Shown: in pieces, positions 1 to 9,603 of the stretch | Numbering within the stretch: the stretch's first letter is position 1 | How the letters are laid out: the number at the start of each line of letters is the position of its first letter | Source: Bacillus rubiinfantis | GTDB taxonomy: Bacteria; Bacillota; Bacilli; Bacillales; Cytobacillaceae | Length of the DNA: 64,000 nucleotides | Reading direction: 5' to 3' | Assembly: GCA_000752035.1 (NCBI GenBank) | Contig: CCFE01000024.1 | Location: 1 to 64,000 of the forward strand | Translations under genes and position numbers: made by a program | Notes under the pieces: generated by a model | Database searches by the model: none | The model's input: only the letters and a program-made list of their open reading frames with translations | Told to the model about the DNA's origin: nothing

Positions 1-2
1 CG

Positions 3-686
3 CAAACGGTATCGCCACTCCCATCTTCCAATCACACCTATGGAGGCTATGGCGGTGATGACATTATTTGCCCGCGCTGTCATTCAGCAAATGTCCGGAC
101 CGGAAAAAAAGGGTTTGGCTTAGGAAAAGCAGCAATTGGCGGACTTATTCTTGGCCCTGTTGGCTTGCTTGGCGGATTTATCGGCCAAAATCAGTTAAAG
201 TTTACATGTAATAGTTGCGGCAATGCTTGGTCACCTTCACAAACAGACTACGCTGAGTGGGCCAACAATCAAAAACGGCGCGCACAAGAGCTATTTCAGC
301 GTTATAAGAGCCAGGACGTGCTTGATGCTGTTGTTGCCGCCTGTGCTTTAGTCGCCATGGCTGATGGGTACTTAGATGCATCGGAACGGCAAAAAATGAT
401 GGAGTTTGTCCATCAAAGCGAGGAATTACGTGTTTTTGACACGAACAAGGTAATCCAACGGTTTAACCTATTTATATCCCGCCTCGAAAACGATCGCGTC
501 ATTGGTCGTGCTGAGGCATTTCGGGCGCTTGGCAAAGTTAGAACAAAACCAGAAATTGCTCGCTTAGTTGCGCGTTATTGTATTGCGATTGGCTATGCAG
601 ATGGAAATTTTGACCACAATGAAAAACAAACCGTTGTCGATATTTGCCATGAATTAGGCTTAAACCCGGCTGAGTTTCTTTCATAG
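3..686 (+). CDS. Zinc-ribbon plus TerB-like protein, 5' end cut off
   Basis: The reading frame is open from base 3, so the true start lies left of the window. A TTG at 165 is not a convincing start because the open frame upstream already encodes a CPRC pair that matches the later CNSC pair, together a zinc ribbon around a glycine-rich hydrophobic stretch. The C-terminal half (LDAVVAACALVAMADGYLD and a second IGYADGNFDHNEK repeat) resembles the helical TerB/tellurite-resistance fold with acidic metal-site residues. Function is unknown; a membrane-associated or stress role is a guess from the family. A strong hairpin terminator follows directly. Confidence 0.75.
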   Translation, partial: QTVSPLPSSNHTYGGYGGDDIICPRCHSANVRTGKKGFGLGKAAIGGLILGPVGLLGGFIGQNQLKFTCNSCGNAWSPSQTDYAEWANNQKRRAQELFQRYKSQDVLDAVVAACALVAMADGYLDASERQKMMEFVHQSEELRVFDTNKVIQRFNLFISRLENDRVIGRAEAFRALGKVRTKPEIARLVARYCIAIGYADGNFDHNEKQTVVDICHELGLNPAEFLS

Positions 687-694
687 ATTGATAA

Positions 695-747
695 AAACAG
701 CCGCCTGCTCCAAGCTTGGAACAGACGGCTGTTTCGATATTTTTTTA
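695..747. terminator. Intrinsic terminator after the TerB-like gene
   Basis: Nine-base perfect stem AAACAGCCG (695-703) and CGGCTGTTT (726-734), followed by a run of T at 740-746. It lies between a plus-strand gene and the convergent selB gene and may serve both. Confidence 0.85.
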
Positions 748-826
748 AACACCACAATTTACAACACTGTAGTGTTTTTATCCCACCTTAACGGGCAGTA
801 AGACCCCCACTGATGGAAGTTTCACT

Positions 827-2716
827 TTATGTCCAAAGACGTTTATTTTCCACGCGTTTTGTATAACCGAGTGCATCTAATTTTTCCAAGAAAGGAATCA
901 TGTATTTACGGGAAAGCTGTAAAATCTCCTTCGCCTCACCAACTTCAAATTGTGCCTCTGTATGCAATCGCAGGTTAGCAACAGCAGCATCAAACACTTC
1001 CCGAGCATAAGCGTATTGCGCATCAAGCATAACAATCATGCCTTCACTGTCAAGGAAGCGCTGGAGGTCCATCTCCAGTTGTGCTGGTATGCCAGCAGCT
1101 GAAAAATAATCGTGCAAATAGCGCACCTTTAATCCGTCTTGCATTAAACTAGTGAGCATATTCTCTGTTCGTTTAGCCCAATTTTTCGGAACATGGGGAA
1201 CAAAATCACCCATTGAAACAAATTGGTCTTTGCGCTTATATAATCCCATTTTTGTTCCATTCTCAATCACCAACTCAACTACACCTTTTGAAAATTGATT
1301 TTGCAGTGCATGAATTAATTCCGCCTTATTTATCCCTGGCTTCAGAGAATGCTGTAAATGAAAGTCTTGCAAGTAATCAATGAGATCCTCTTCAATTTCA
1401 TGAATAATCCGCTGATGGGTGTATTCTTTTCCATTGTAGAACACGTACTCTTCATTTTGCAGTTGTTCCTTAAGCATATCTTCATCAAGTGCAGTCCTCT
1501 TAATCAACTCAGGCAGCGAGAGGCTTTTGTTTTCAAGCAAAGCAGCCGTGATTCGCTCTGTCGGGGAACCTTCCTTCTTTTTTTCTAGCTCGGCAATTGT
1601 TTGGTTGCCAAAGCGATACCTTTCCCCTTGAGGATCAATGACCCAGCCACCGCCAATTGTTTCAGCAGGACTTGGCCGCCGTAAAATAAACCGGTCTCCG
1701 CGTTTTGTAAGAATTTCTTCCTCTAGACGCAATTGGCAAAGAATCTCACCATTCTCTGTTTTCACTTCATTACGGTCAAAAAAGACAATCCGTCCCATCA
1801 CTTCGGTTGTACCGATATGAAGCTTAATTGGCATCCGCTGTTTCACGATATGCTCCAGTTCCTCAACAAAACGAATCGCCACATCAATTATCTTTGTCAC
1901 AATAAAATGTTCCGAAGAAACCAGGACATCACCACGCTCGATTTCTTCTTTTGTCACCCCAGACAGGTTGATTGCCGCCCGCTGCCCCGCAAATGCTGAT
2001 GTTGCTGGCTGGTGATGTACTTGAATCTGCCTGGCACGGACCTCGAGCCCCTTTGGCATGATCTTCAAGGATTGTCCTTCCGTCACTGTTCCTTCATATA
2101 CTGTTCCTCTAATAACCGTCCCCTGACCTTTTACGGTAAACACCTGATCAATTGGCAGCCGAAAAGCGCCTTTTGCGTCACGCATCGCTTGTTGCTTTAA
2201 TGTCGTGATGATAAGCTCTTTTATCTCTTTGATCCCTTTTTTCGAGATGCTGTCGACAAGAACAAAGGGTGCATCCTCAAACACAGTTCCCTCAAGTTCC
2301 GCGAGGATATCATCCTTAACCAGTTCAATAAATTCTTCATCAACGCGATCAATTTTGGTAATGGCGATAATCCCATTTTTAATCCCCAAAAATTTTAAGA
2401 TATCGAGGTGTTCCCTTGTCTGCGGCATCACACCTTCATCTGCGGCCACAACAAGCACTACAAGGTCGATTCCAGCAACACCCGCAATCATTTGCCTGAT
2501 AAACCGCTCATGTCCTGGAACATCAATGACTGAGATTTGAATTTCTTCATCTTCATATAATGGGGCAAATCCTAGTTCAATCGAGATTTGCCGTTCTTTC
2601 TCTTCCTTAAGGCGATCAGTATCAACATTTGTTAACGCCTTTGTAAGCGACGTTTTCCCATGGTCAATATGACCTGCCATGCCAATCGTATAATATCTCT
2701 TTTCCAAGTTATTCAC
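827..2716 (-). CDS. selB: Selenocysteine-specific translation elongation factor SelB
   Basis: GTPase that carries Sec-tRNA to ribosomes paused at a UGA followed by a SECIS hairpin. The 629 residues have the normal SelB layout: N-terminal EF-Tu-like G domain with P-loop GHIDHGKTSL (15-24), DVPGHERFI, and TKID in place of NKxD, then two beta-barrel domains, then a long C-terminal part that in the family is a row of winged helices binding the SECIS. RNA-binding function is inferred from family and length. No selA, selD or Sec-tRNA gene was found in the window. Its presence implies that the genome encodes at least one selenoprotein, but none is clear here. Confidence 0.95.
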   Translation of the reverse strand: MNNLEKRYYTIGMAGHIDHGKTSLTKALTNVDTDRLKEEKERQISIELGFAPLYEDEEIQISVIDVPGHERFIRQMIAGVAGIDLVVLVVAADEGVMPQTREHLDILKFLGIKNGIIAITKIDRVDEEFIELVKDDILAELEGTVFEDAPFVLVDSISKKGIKEIKELIITTLKQQAMRDAKGAFRLPIDQVFTVKGQGTVIRGTVYEGTVTEGQSLKIMPKGLEVRARQIQVHHQPATSAFAGQRAAINLSGVTKEEIERGDVLVSSEHFIVTKIIDVAIRFVEELEHIVKQRMPIKLHIGTTEVMGRIVFFDRNEVKTENGEILCQLRLEEEILTKRGDRFILRRPSPAETIGGGWVIDPQGERYRFGNQTIAELEKKKEGSPTERITAALLENKSLSLPELIKRTALDEDMLKEQLQNEEYVFYNGKEYTHQRIIHEIEEDLIDYLQDFHLQHSLKPGINKAELIHALQNQFSKGVVELVIENGTKMGLYKRKDQFVSMGDFVPHVPKNWAKRTENMLTSLMQDGLKVRYLHDYFSAAGIPAQLEMDLQRFLDSEGMIVMLDAQYAYAREVFDAAVANLRLHTEAQFEVGEAKEILQLSRKYMIPFLEKLDALGYTKRVENKRLWT

Positions 2717-2815
2717 CTACTTTAGGGTCTTCATCTTTACTTTAGCGTGTATAAACAGATTGTTCAAGGAGACCGATTGAGGTGTGATTTTTTTCTCATT
2801 TCTAAAGCAAAAATG

Positions 2816-2844
2816 TTCACAAATTGTTAAAAATCGACTATAAT
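2816..2844 (+). promoter_or_regulatory. Likely sigma-A promoter of mntH
   Basis: TTCACA (2816-2821), 17-base spacer, perfect TATAAT (2839-2844), about 85 bases before the mntH start codon. Confidence 0.7.
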
Positions 2845-2855
2845 AATTTTATAAA

Positions 2856-2871
2856 TTTGCATTAAGGAAAC
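2856..2871 (+). promoter_or_regulatory. MntR-type operator (MntR box) of mntH
   Basis: The 16-mer TTTGCATTAAGGAAAC closely matches the MntR box recalled for Bacillus subtilis mntH. It sits about 11 bases after the -10 box, around or just past the expected transcription start, where a bound manganese-MntR dimer would block initiation. The match is from memory, not a motif scan. Confidence 0.8.
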
Positions 2872-2930
2872 TTTTATAGACGAATCAACATTTATTGCCT
2901 ATCTGAAAACAACAGGGAGATGTTGTTATT

Positions 2931-4232
2931 ATGAGTTCCATTCAATCACTATCACTAAATAAAGCTCAAACCGCCCAACAGCGAACGGTCAGCGCTGCTA
3001 GAGATGCAATTGAAGGGAAAGTAAAGGGCATCCGTGCCCTGCTACCGTTTATTGGGCCCGCCTTTATCGCTTCGATTGCCTATGTCGATCCTGGAAATTT
3101 TGCAACCAACATTCAGAGTGGTGCCCGCTTTGGCTATAAAATGCTCTGGGTGATTGTCCTAGCTAACTTAATGGCAATGCTGCTGCAAAACATGTCGGCA
3201 AAACTGGGGATTGCTACGGGTAAAAGCCTGCCGGAAGTTTGCCGCGAATATATGCCTAGATGGCTTACTATTCTGATGTGGATTGTTTCGGAGCTAGCGG
3301 CAATGGCAACAGACCTCGCTGAATTCCTTGGAGCGACACTAGCGTTAAATCTGTTAGTCGGAATTCCAATGATGTATGCTGTCATCATCGTCGGGATTGT
3401 GACCTATTTAATATTAATGTTAGAAAAATATGGATTTCGCCCATTAGAAAAATTTATTGCGGCATTTGCTATTTTAATTGGCTTATGTTATTTAGTAGAA
3501 ACGATTCTTTCTAAACCAGATATGGTCCAAATTGCCTATCATAGTGTCACACCATGGTTGGGCGGTAAAGAAAGTATTATGCTCGCCGTCGGTGTCATCG
3601 GCGCCACAGTGATGCCACATGCAATCTTCTTGCATTCCAGCCTTACACAAAACCGAATAATTCCCCGTAATGATGGGGAAAAACTAAAAATCCAAAAGTA
3701 CAGTACGATCGAAATTCTGATTGCAATGGCGCTAGCCGGGTTTGTGAATTTAGCGATGATGTATATGGCAGCGTCTGTTTTTCATCCTGGACAAAGCAAT
3801 ATTGCTGATTTGACAACAGCTTATCATACACTTACACCATTGCTTGGTTCGGCGGCGGCCAGTGTATTTTTAATTTCGTTACTTGCTTCCGGGTTATCCA
3901 GCTCCGTCGTTGGGACAATGGCAGGTCAGGTGATTATGCAAGGCTTTGTCGGCTTTACCATTCCGGTCTGGCTCCGCCGTATTGTAACGATGCTGCCGAG
4001 TATGATAATCGTTGCCCTCGGTGTTGATCCAACGATTACACTGGTGGTCAGCCAAGTCATTCTAAGCATTGTCCTGCCTTTCCCAGTAATAGCGTTAATC
4101 TACTTTACACAAAAGAAAGAACTGATGGGGGTATTAGCCAATAAAAAAATAACCACAGCCCTCTCCAGTCTATTTGCGTTGATTATTTTAGGACTGAATG
4201 TATGGCTAGTCGTAGAAATATTTATTGGGTAA
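2931..4232 (+). CDS. mntH: Mn(II)/H+ symporter MntH (Nramp family)
   Basis: Proton-coupled manganese importer of the cell membrane. The 433-residue length and about eleven hydrophobic helices fit the family. The two hallmark metal-site segments are present: DPGN at residues 53-56 in the first helix and MPH at 228-230 in the sixth. ATG is preceded by AGGGAG. A 30-residue polar N-terminal tail precedes helix 1. A canonical promoter and MntR box lie upstream, so expression should fall when manganese is sufficient. A CDF exporter and a manganese catalase elsewhere in the window add to a manganese theme. Confidence 0.96.
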   Translation: MSSIQSLSLNKAQTAQQRTVSAARDAIEGKVKGIRALLPFIGPAFIASIAYVDPGNFATNIQSGARFGYKMLWVIVLANLMAMLLQNMSAKLGIATGKSLPEVCREYMPRWLTILMWIVSELAAMATDLAEFLGATLALNLLVGIPMMYAVIIVGIVTYLILMLEKYGFRPLEKFIAAFAILIGLCYLVETILSKPDMVQIAYHSVTPWLGGKESIMLAVGVIGATVMPHAIFLHSSLTQNRIIPRNDGEKLKIQKYSTIEILIAMALAGFVNLAMMYMAASVFHPGQSNIADLTTAYHTLTPLLGSAAASVFLISLLASGLSSSVVGTMAGQVIMQGFVGFTIPVWLRRIVTMLPSMIIVALGVDPTITLVVSQVILSIVLPFPVIALIYFTQKKELMGVLANKKITTALSSLFALIILGLNVWLVVEIFIG

Positions 4233-4237
4233 GATAT

Positions 4238-4272
4238 AAAGCCGAAGCTGAGGTAAATCCAACTTCGGCTTT
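4238..4272. terminator. Hairpin between convergent mntH and sbcC
   Basis: Ten-base perfect stem AAAGCCGAAG (4238-4247) and CTTCGGCTTT (4263-4272). There is no long T run, so it is a weaker or bidirectional terminator. Confidence 0.6.
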
Positions 4273-4278
4273 GGAATG

Positions 4279-7200
4279 TTAACTTGTAAAAACAAATTCG
4301 GTGCGGCTCCCCGTTTGGCCGGCAATCACTTCCAACCGTGCGTCAATCCGTTCCTTCAATTCAGGAACGTGTGAGATGATGCCTACTAAGCGTCCACTGT
4401 TTTGAATGTCCATCAACGCTTCGATTGCCTGGTCAAGCGACTCGGGATCTAGTGTACCAAATCCTTCATCGATAAACATCGTTTCCAGCGAGACTCCGCC
4501 TGCATAATTTTGGACCACATCGGCGAGTCCTAGTGCCAATGATAATGATGCCTTAAAGCTTTCCCCGCCAGATAAGGTTTTCACATGACGTTCCTGACCG
4601 GTAAATTGGTCAAACACAAGCAGTTCTAACCCGCTCTGGGCGTTCCCTTTAGAGCGATCAGTTTTCCGTAGCAACTGAAATCTTCCTGAAGTCATTTTTC
4701 GCATGCGGATATTAGCTTCCCGTAAAATATCATCAAGGAAAGAAGCGAGTACAAAACGTTCAAAGGTAATTTTGAAGCTATTTTGCCCTTTGGTGACATC
4801 ATACAAATGCCCTATTAACTTATAACGTTCCTCCAGCTCTTTCATCGCTGTATTTAATTCCTCAATCTGCTCGTAAATACCTTCATTTGTTTGCTTTTTA
4901 ACAGCAAGGTTGGTTCTTTCTTGGGTTAACCCATTAATCTTCACATCTAACTGCCCAAGCTCCAGCTTGATGCCATCAACATCTGGTGTTTTCACATCTT
5001 TTAACAGCACTGTTAATTCAGCGGTCCGGTCAGAGACTGAGCGTAATTCTTCACGGTAACTACGGATTTCATGTTCGAGTTGCTGGACAGTCTGTTCAGT
5101 CAACTTGGAGCTGTCATACTCTTTATAAGTCTCAAACCCCTGTTCGGACAGGCCTATTTTAAAAACTTCCCGTTCCTTTACAAGTTCCTCTTGCTTTGCC
5201 GTCCACAATTTTTCTGCTTCTATCAGTCTAGCTGATTCTGCTGCAAGCCTTTCTCTGATGCTTTGCACGCGCTGTTGCGCTTCCTCCAGTCTTTTAACCA
5301 TATCTTTATGCTGCTTCGTTAAACCCGATAGTGTTTTCTCATATTCTGCTTCTGAACGAAGATTTTCCGGAAGAACTGTCATCATTCGTGCTAGATTTGT
5401 GTTCATCTCGGTAAATGAAATAGTTAATGCATTGATCTCTTGTTGTGACTGTTGCAGCTCCGTTTGCTGCTTGGTTTTGTCCGCTTCTGTTTTTTTTAGG
5501 TGATTTTGTACTCGACTAAGCTGCTCTATTTGTGCCGCTAATTTTTTTTGGGTCAACATAAGCTTGTTAATTCTCGCAGATAATTCTGATGTAACGAGTG
5601 CTGCATCAGCTAAAGAGAAATCAGGGCGCTGACTGAGAATTTCGGCTAGAAGTTCATCACATGCTTCTTTCTGCGTCTTTTCAGTAGATTGACATTGATA
5701 GAGTTTTCCTTCATCCGCTGATTTTTCCTCTGCCCATTTTTCTGCTTCCCGTTTCGCAGCTTTTAGGTCGAGTTCGTTAGGAATTTCATCTCCCTGTGCT
5801 CTAGCTGACGCGGGATGATGTACTGAACCGCAAACAGGACAGGCTTGGCCATCCTGGAGTGTTGCCGCTAATAGTGCTGCCTGGCCATGAAGCCATTTTT
5901 CCTCAAGTTCCTCGACCAGCGCTTTGGCATCCTGCCATTTCGCCGCGGTATTTTGATAACGTTCCGTAGTCAATCGCAATTGTTGCTGTGCTTGTTGAAA
6001 ACGTTCCTGATATTGCATTAGTTTTTCCAGTTGCCTTAGTTCCTGCTGCCATTTGTCAATTTGCCGTGTGTTTTCAACATAGATAAGCTGGCCCTGTTCA
6101 ATTTGCTGTTTTTGCTCCTGTAATGACACTAACTCCCGCTCTAATTGTTCCAACTTTTTTTGTCCGCGTTGATAGTGTTGCTGTGCTACTTGCAGCTTCT
6201 TTTCTTGCTCAGCTGTTTCCTTGACTAAAGAAGCAAAGGAATAGACATCTTCCCTCATATTTGCTAGGCGGTTAATTTTCTCGAGGAGAGACTGACGTTC
6301 CTGTTCCCGATTCAGCTCTTTTTGCAGTTGGGCTTCAGATTGAGTGGCATTCCCTTGCAGCTGTTGAATGACAGCTTTTATCGTTTCAATATTTTCTGCA
6401 GCTCTATCAACTTCACGTTTTAAGCGGTGACAGTATTCTTCTTGTTTTCCTAAGAGAGCTGCCTTTTGCGCTCGCTGGACTTGCTTCTCTTTATCAGTAA
6501 ATAAGTCTTGCTTGACATCAAGCTGCGCCTTTTGATTTTTTAAGTCCTCAAGGGTTTGCAGCTGTTTTAAAATCGTTTCAGCTTCAAATAATTTCGCCTT
6601 TAACCAGTCCCGCTTTTGCACTTGTTCCTGTAGTTGTCTATCCAGCTTCTCAAGTAGGACTGCCAAGCCTGTCAGTTCTTCCTTTAATAGCGGCATGATG
6701 ATGGTGTCATTTTCACTGCCCGCGTCCAAATATTCGCGCAACTGTTCATTTGTGACTGCATATATTCGCCGAATCGCTTCGGAACGAGATTGCATTTGCG
6801 CTTCCACCGCTTTTTTTAACTCGGTGGCTTCCTCTTTGAGCTTCTCTTCAACCAATTTATAGGCTTGTGTATGAAACAAACGTTGAAGAATCACTTCTTT
6901 CTCTCTGCTATCCGAGGTTAATAGTTTTCGAAACTCCCCTTGGGGAATCATTAATATTTGTCGAAATTGGTTGGCATCAATCAACATAATTTCTTTTATT
7001 TTTTCCTCAACCTCATTGATTTTTGTCGCCAACAGCTTTCTTTCACCAGTTGAACCCCATTTATATAGTTCAGCTTTGGCACCAATTTGCGTGTACCCTT
7101 CACCTTTCTCTTTTTTCTTCTGTTGTTGCGGCGAGCGTGTAATCGTGTAAACCTGATCGCGCAGTGAGAAATCGAGCGACACTTCTGTTAGCAAGTCATC

Positions 7201-7416
7201 ACTGGCAAACTGACTACGCAGTTCAGGACCATTCCGGTCTTCACCGCTTGCCTTCCCATAAATCGCATAGCTAATTGCATCAAAAATCGTCGTTTTCCCT
7301 GAACCCGTTTTACCAGAAATGACAAACATTGTTCGATTGCCAAGCTTAGTAAAATCTATATATTCTGTTTCGGCATAGGGGCCAAATGCCTTCATGGTCA
7401 GTCTTAGCGGCCTCAT
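4279..7416 (-). CDS. sbcC: Exonuclease subunit SbcC (Rad50-like ATPase)
   Basis: SMC-like ATPase of the SbcCD nuclease, which trims hairpins and blocked double-strand ends. The N-terminus has Walker A GKTGSGKTT; the middle of the 1045 residues is a very long glutamine- and glutamate-rich coiled coil interrupted by the zinc hook CPVCGSVHHP; the C-terminus has the ABC signature LSGGE and a Walker B/D-loop FIDEGFGTLD. The start ATG overlaps the sbcD stop (ATGA type, 7413-7416), implying coupled translation. Confidence 0.96.
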   Translation of the reverse strand: MRPLRLTMKAFGPYAETEYIDFTKLGNRTMFVISGKTGSGKTTIFDAISYAIYGKASGEDRNGPELRSQFASDDLLTEVSLDFSLRDQVYTITRSPQQQKKKEKGEGYTQIGAKAELYKWGSTGERKLLATKINEVEEKIKEIMLIDANQFRQILMIPQGEFRKLLTSDSREKEVILQRLFHTQAYKLVEEKLKEEATELKKAVEAQMQSRSEAIRRIYAVTNEQLREYLDAGSENDTIIMPLLKEELTGLAVLLEKLDRQLQEQVQKRDWLKAKLFEAETILKQLQTLEDLKNQKAQLDVKQDLFTDKEKQVQRAQKAALLGKQEEYCHRLKREVDRAAENIETIKAVIQQLQGNATQSEAQLQKELNREQERQSLLEKINRLANMREDVYSFASLVKETAEQEKKLQVAQQHYQRGQKKLEQLERELVSLQEQKQQIEQGQLIYVENTRQIDKWQQELRQLEKLMQYQERFQQAQQQLRLTTERYQNTAAKWQDAKALVEELEEKWLHGQAALLAATLQDGQACPVCGSVHHPASARAQGDEIPNELDLKAAKREAEKWAEEKSADEGKLYQCQSTEKTQKEACDELLAEILSQRPDFSLADAALVTSELSARINKLMLTQKKLAAQIEQLSRVQNHLKKTEADKTKQQTELQQSQQEINALTISFTEMNTNLARMMTVLPENLRSEAEYEKTLSGLTKQHKDMVKRLEEAQQRVQSIRERLAAESARLIEAEKLWTAKQEELVKEREVFKIGLSEQGFETYKEYDSSKLTEQTVQQLEHEIRSYREELRSVSDRTAELTVLLKDVKTPDVDGIKLELGQLDVKINGLTQERTNLAVKKQTNEGIYEQIEELNTAMKELEERYKLIGHLYDVTKGQNSFKITFERFVLASFLDDILREANIRMRKMTSGRFQLLRKTDRSKGNAQSGLELLVFDQFTGQERHVKTLSGGESFKASLSLALGLADVVQNYAGGVSLETMFIDEGFGTLDPESLDQAIEALMDIQNSGRLVGIISHVPELKERIDARLEVIAGQTGSRTEFVFTS

Positions 7417-8561
7417 TTGGTTGCTGCCTCCCCTCGTAAAACCTTATCAAAGATGGCAGCCATTACCGCCTTTTTTTCTTTGGTAAACTCTGCTGTCGTC
7501 ATCTCTGAATAAAACTGGGAAAACAGTTCAAGATCACTTTTTTTCTGTTTCTGTTCCGTTCGAAACACTTGTTTCTGTTTTAAATCAACGGCATCAATTT
7601 TCCGCTCGAGATGAAGAACATTTGGGTAAACCTGTCGTAACTTATGAATTGGGTCAATCAAGGCTCCTTCATCAAGAAGAGTTATCTTTAAATAATCATT
7701 TGTGCGCTGCTTTTCATAGAATTGCGGATCGAGCAATTCATCCAAGTAACCTTCTAGTTCCCGCATATCATAGGTTGGTACAAGCGAGCGATAGCGCTGG
7801 GAAACCTGCCCATTCTCAGCGATTTCAATAATTGAAATTGACTTTTTCTGCTTTGCTTCGGAAAAGGAATATTTTAATAGTGAGCCAGAATATTTTACTT
7901 TGTCATGACGTATAGCATCTGGGCTGTGCAGGTGCCCAAGGGCTGTATAAGCAAACGGTTCGAATAGTTCAACGCCTACGCAACCGGAGCCGCCCACTGA
8001 TAACACCCGTTCGGAATCGGAGGTCTTTCCACCTAAAACAAAGGCATGTCCAACGAGAACATTGGGCGTACTGACATCAAGGGTTTCTTCTATCCTTCCA
8101 ACTAAAGCCTTCATTGCGTCATGATGGGAGTGGATTGAATCATCTTCTTGTAGCTGGCGAATGACTCCCGGCTCAGCATATGGCAGTAAATAAAAATTTA
8201 CCCCACCAATGCAAATCGGTTCAAAACAATTTTCAAGTTTGCCAGCAAGATAGAATTGACTATGTTTGTACCATGAGCTGCCAAATGAAAGCCGCTCTGC
8301 ACTGTCATGATTCCCGGCGATGGCTAGAACTGGGGTTCTACACTCAACATTAATTTTATAGAGGATATCATCGAGGAGCTGGACTGCTTCAGTCGGCGGC
8401 ACCGAGCGATCATATAAATCACCAGCGATAATGACGGCATCAGGCTGCTCCTCTTGGACGATGTCAACGAATTGGTTCAGTACCTCCCGCTGATCTTCAG
8501 TCATGTAGACACCATGGACTAGTTTCCCTAAATGCCAATCCGCTGTATGAATAAACTTCAT
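7413..8561 (-). CDS. sbcD: Exonuclease subunit SbcD (Mre11-like nuclease)
   Basis: Metal-dependent phosphoesterase partner of SbcC. All metallophosphatase motifs are visible in the 382 residues: HTADWHLGK at the N-terminus, GDLYDRSVPP, GNHDS, VGHAF and GHLHSP. It is the first gene of the sbcDC pair and overlaps sbcC by four bases. A spacer of about 170 bases with a terminator separates it from the upstream cold-shock gene, so it probably has its own promoter, although I see no strong one. Confidence 0.96.
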   Translation of the reverse strand: MKFIHTADWHLGKLVHGVYMTEDQREVLNQFVDIVQEEQPDAVIIAGDLYDRSVPPTEAVQLLDDILYKINVECRTPVLAIAGNHDSAERLSFGSSWYKHSQFYLAGKLENCFEPICIGGVNFYLLPYAEPGVIRQLQEDDSIHSHHDAMKALVGRIEETLDVSTPNVLVGHAFVLGGKTSDSERVLSVGGSGCVGVELFEPFAYTALGHLHSPDAIRHDKVKYSGSLLKYSFSEAKQKKSISIIEIAENGQVSQRYRSLVPTYDMRELEGYLDELLDPQFYEKQRTNDYLKITLLDEGALIDPIHKLRQVYPNVLHLERKIDAVDLKQKQVFRTEQKQKKSDLELFSQFYSEMTTAEFTKEKKAVMAAIFDKVLRGEAATK

Positions 8562-8677
8562 TGTCTCACCTGCTTTTCAAAATTATACGAACATCCATAC
8601 CATCATTATAGCAAAGTTGTTGATAGATTCGGTTAAACTAGTGAAATTGGTTAGGATTGTTAGGAATTATCAACGCA

Positions 8678-8709
8678 CAAAAACAGCCCAGATATTAAAC
8701 TGGGCTGTT
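8678..8709 (-). terminator. Intrinsic terminator of the cold-shock gene
   Basis: Perfect ten-base stem AACAGCCCAG (8682-8691) and CTGGGCTGTT (8700-8709). Read on the minus strand, a T tract follows (8678-8683). Confidence 0.8.
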
Positions 8710-8732
8710 GTCATTATAAGCTGTATATGAAA

Positions 8733-8933
8733 TTACTTCTTTGTTACGTTAGCAGCTTGAGGTCCACGAGCACCTTCAACAACATCGAAAGATACTTCTT
8801 GACCTTCTTCTAAAGTTTTGAAACCTTCAGTTTGGATAGCTGAGTAATGAACGAATACGTCGTTTCCGTCTTCTCCTTCGATGAATCCGAAACCTTTTTC
8901 TGAGTTAAACCATTTTACCTTACCGTTTTTCAT
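8733..8933 (-). CDS. Cold-shock protein, CspA/CspB family
   Basis: 66-residue single cold-shock domain (OB fold) that binds single-stranded nucleic acid and acts as an RNA chaperone. RNP1 KGFGFIEG and RNP2 VFVHYSAI are intact. It starts at ATG after AGGAGG with a run of T in between. It is monocistronic, with its own extended -10 promoter, a leader of about 135 bases and a terminator. The paralogue letter (cspB, cspC or cspD) cannot be decided by reading. Confidence 0.95.
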   Translation of the reverse strand: MKNGKVKWFNSEKGFGFIEGEDGNDVFVHYSAIQTEGFKTLEEGQEVSFDVVEGARGPQAANVTKK

Positions 8934-9102
8934 AAAAAAAAATCCTCCTATTGGCTATTTCAGCCATGTGTAAAATTCACCAAATTACAACGTACCTAGC
9001 TTTACTTTCATTACCTTATCCAAACATCGGTGGTACTTGAACAAAAATCTAATAACGTGTAACGGCTGATTTAAATGTAACATTTATATGTTGTAATGTC
9101 AA
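8934..9102 (-). promoter_or_regulatory. Promoter and long cold-shock-type 5' leader of the csp gene
   Basis: Minus strand: perfect TTGACA (9097-9102), 17-base spacer, TACATT (9074-9079) preceded by TG, an extended -10 box. Transcription would begin near 9068, leaving an untranslated leader of about 135 bases. Such leaders are typical of cspA-family mRNAs and may fold in a temperature-dependent way; this folding is family knowledge, not shown here. Confidence 0.75.
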
Positions 9103-9229
9103 GAATGGCCCATCGACATTAACCGACAGCAGCTGTCGACTTTGTGTTTATATATCAGCATAAACTTCAACAAGTTAATTACACATATAGCAAACCACAA
9201 GCCTCCTTGAACAAATCACCCTAGGCTAG

Positions 9230-9583
9230 TTAGTCCTTTGTAAGCTGCAAGCTTTCATCAGTATCCTTATATTTATCGAGAATGGTAATCGTATCAATTA
9301 GGTGATTATTGAAGATTTGTTTAGCGACTTCAAGCAATTCAATAATCATAGGATCTTTTAAAGTATAGATTACTTTATTCCCTTCTTTCGTCCCAATGAC
9401 TATATTTCTTGCTCTTAAAATTTGCAGTTGTTGCGAAACCGCTGAACCTTCACTGCCAACCACCGATTGAATTTCATTGACACTTTTATCGCCTTCTGCA
9501 AGAACCTCGAGAATGCGAATTCGTAATGGATGTGCAAGTGCTTTAAAAAAATCAGCTTTAAACCGCTGCATCTCTAAATTCAA
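9230..9583 (-). CDS. ArsR/SmtB-family winged-helix regulator
   Basis: 117-residue repressor-type protein. The DNA-recognition helix region SAVSQQLQILRARNIV and the wing (GNKVIYTLKDP) are clear. No cysteine is present, so it is not a CxC metal sensor of the ArsR/CadC type, nor a thiol sensor like BigR. The TTG start at 9581-9583 has AAGGGAG at good spacing; the next ATG (9571) is too far. It lies 20 bases downstream of the sulP gene in one operon and probably controls that operon. The inverted repeat at 11372-11403 is a candidate operator. Confidence 0.85.
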   Translation of the reverse strand: MNLEMQRFKADFFKALAHPLRIRILEVLAEGDKSVNEIQSVVGSEGSAVSQQLQILRARNIVIGTKEGNKVIYTLKDPMIIELLEVAKQIFNNHLIDTITILDKYKDTDESLQLTKD

Positions 9584-9603
9584 TTGATCAACTCCCTTAG
9601 TTA

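Noticed and set aside
2717..2930. Selenocysteine tRNA gene next to selB
   Set aside because: No cloverleaf or CCA end; the segment is explained by the mntH promoter and MntR box.
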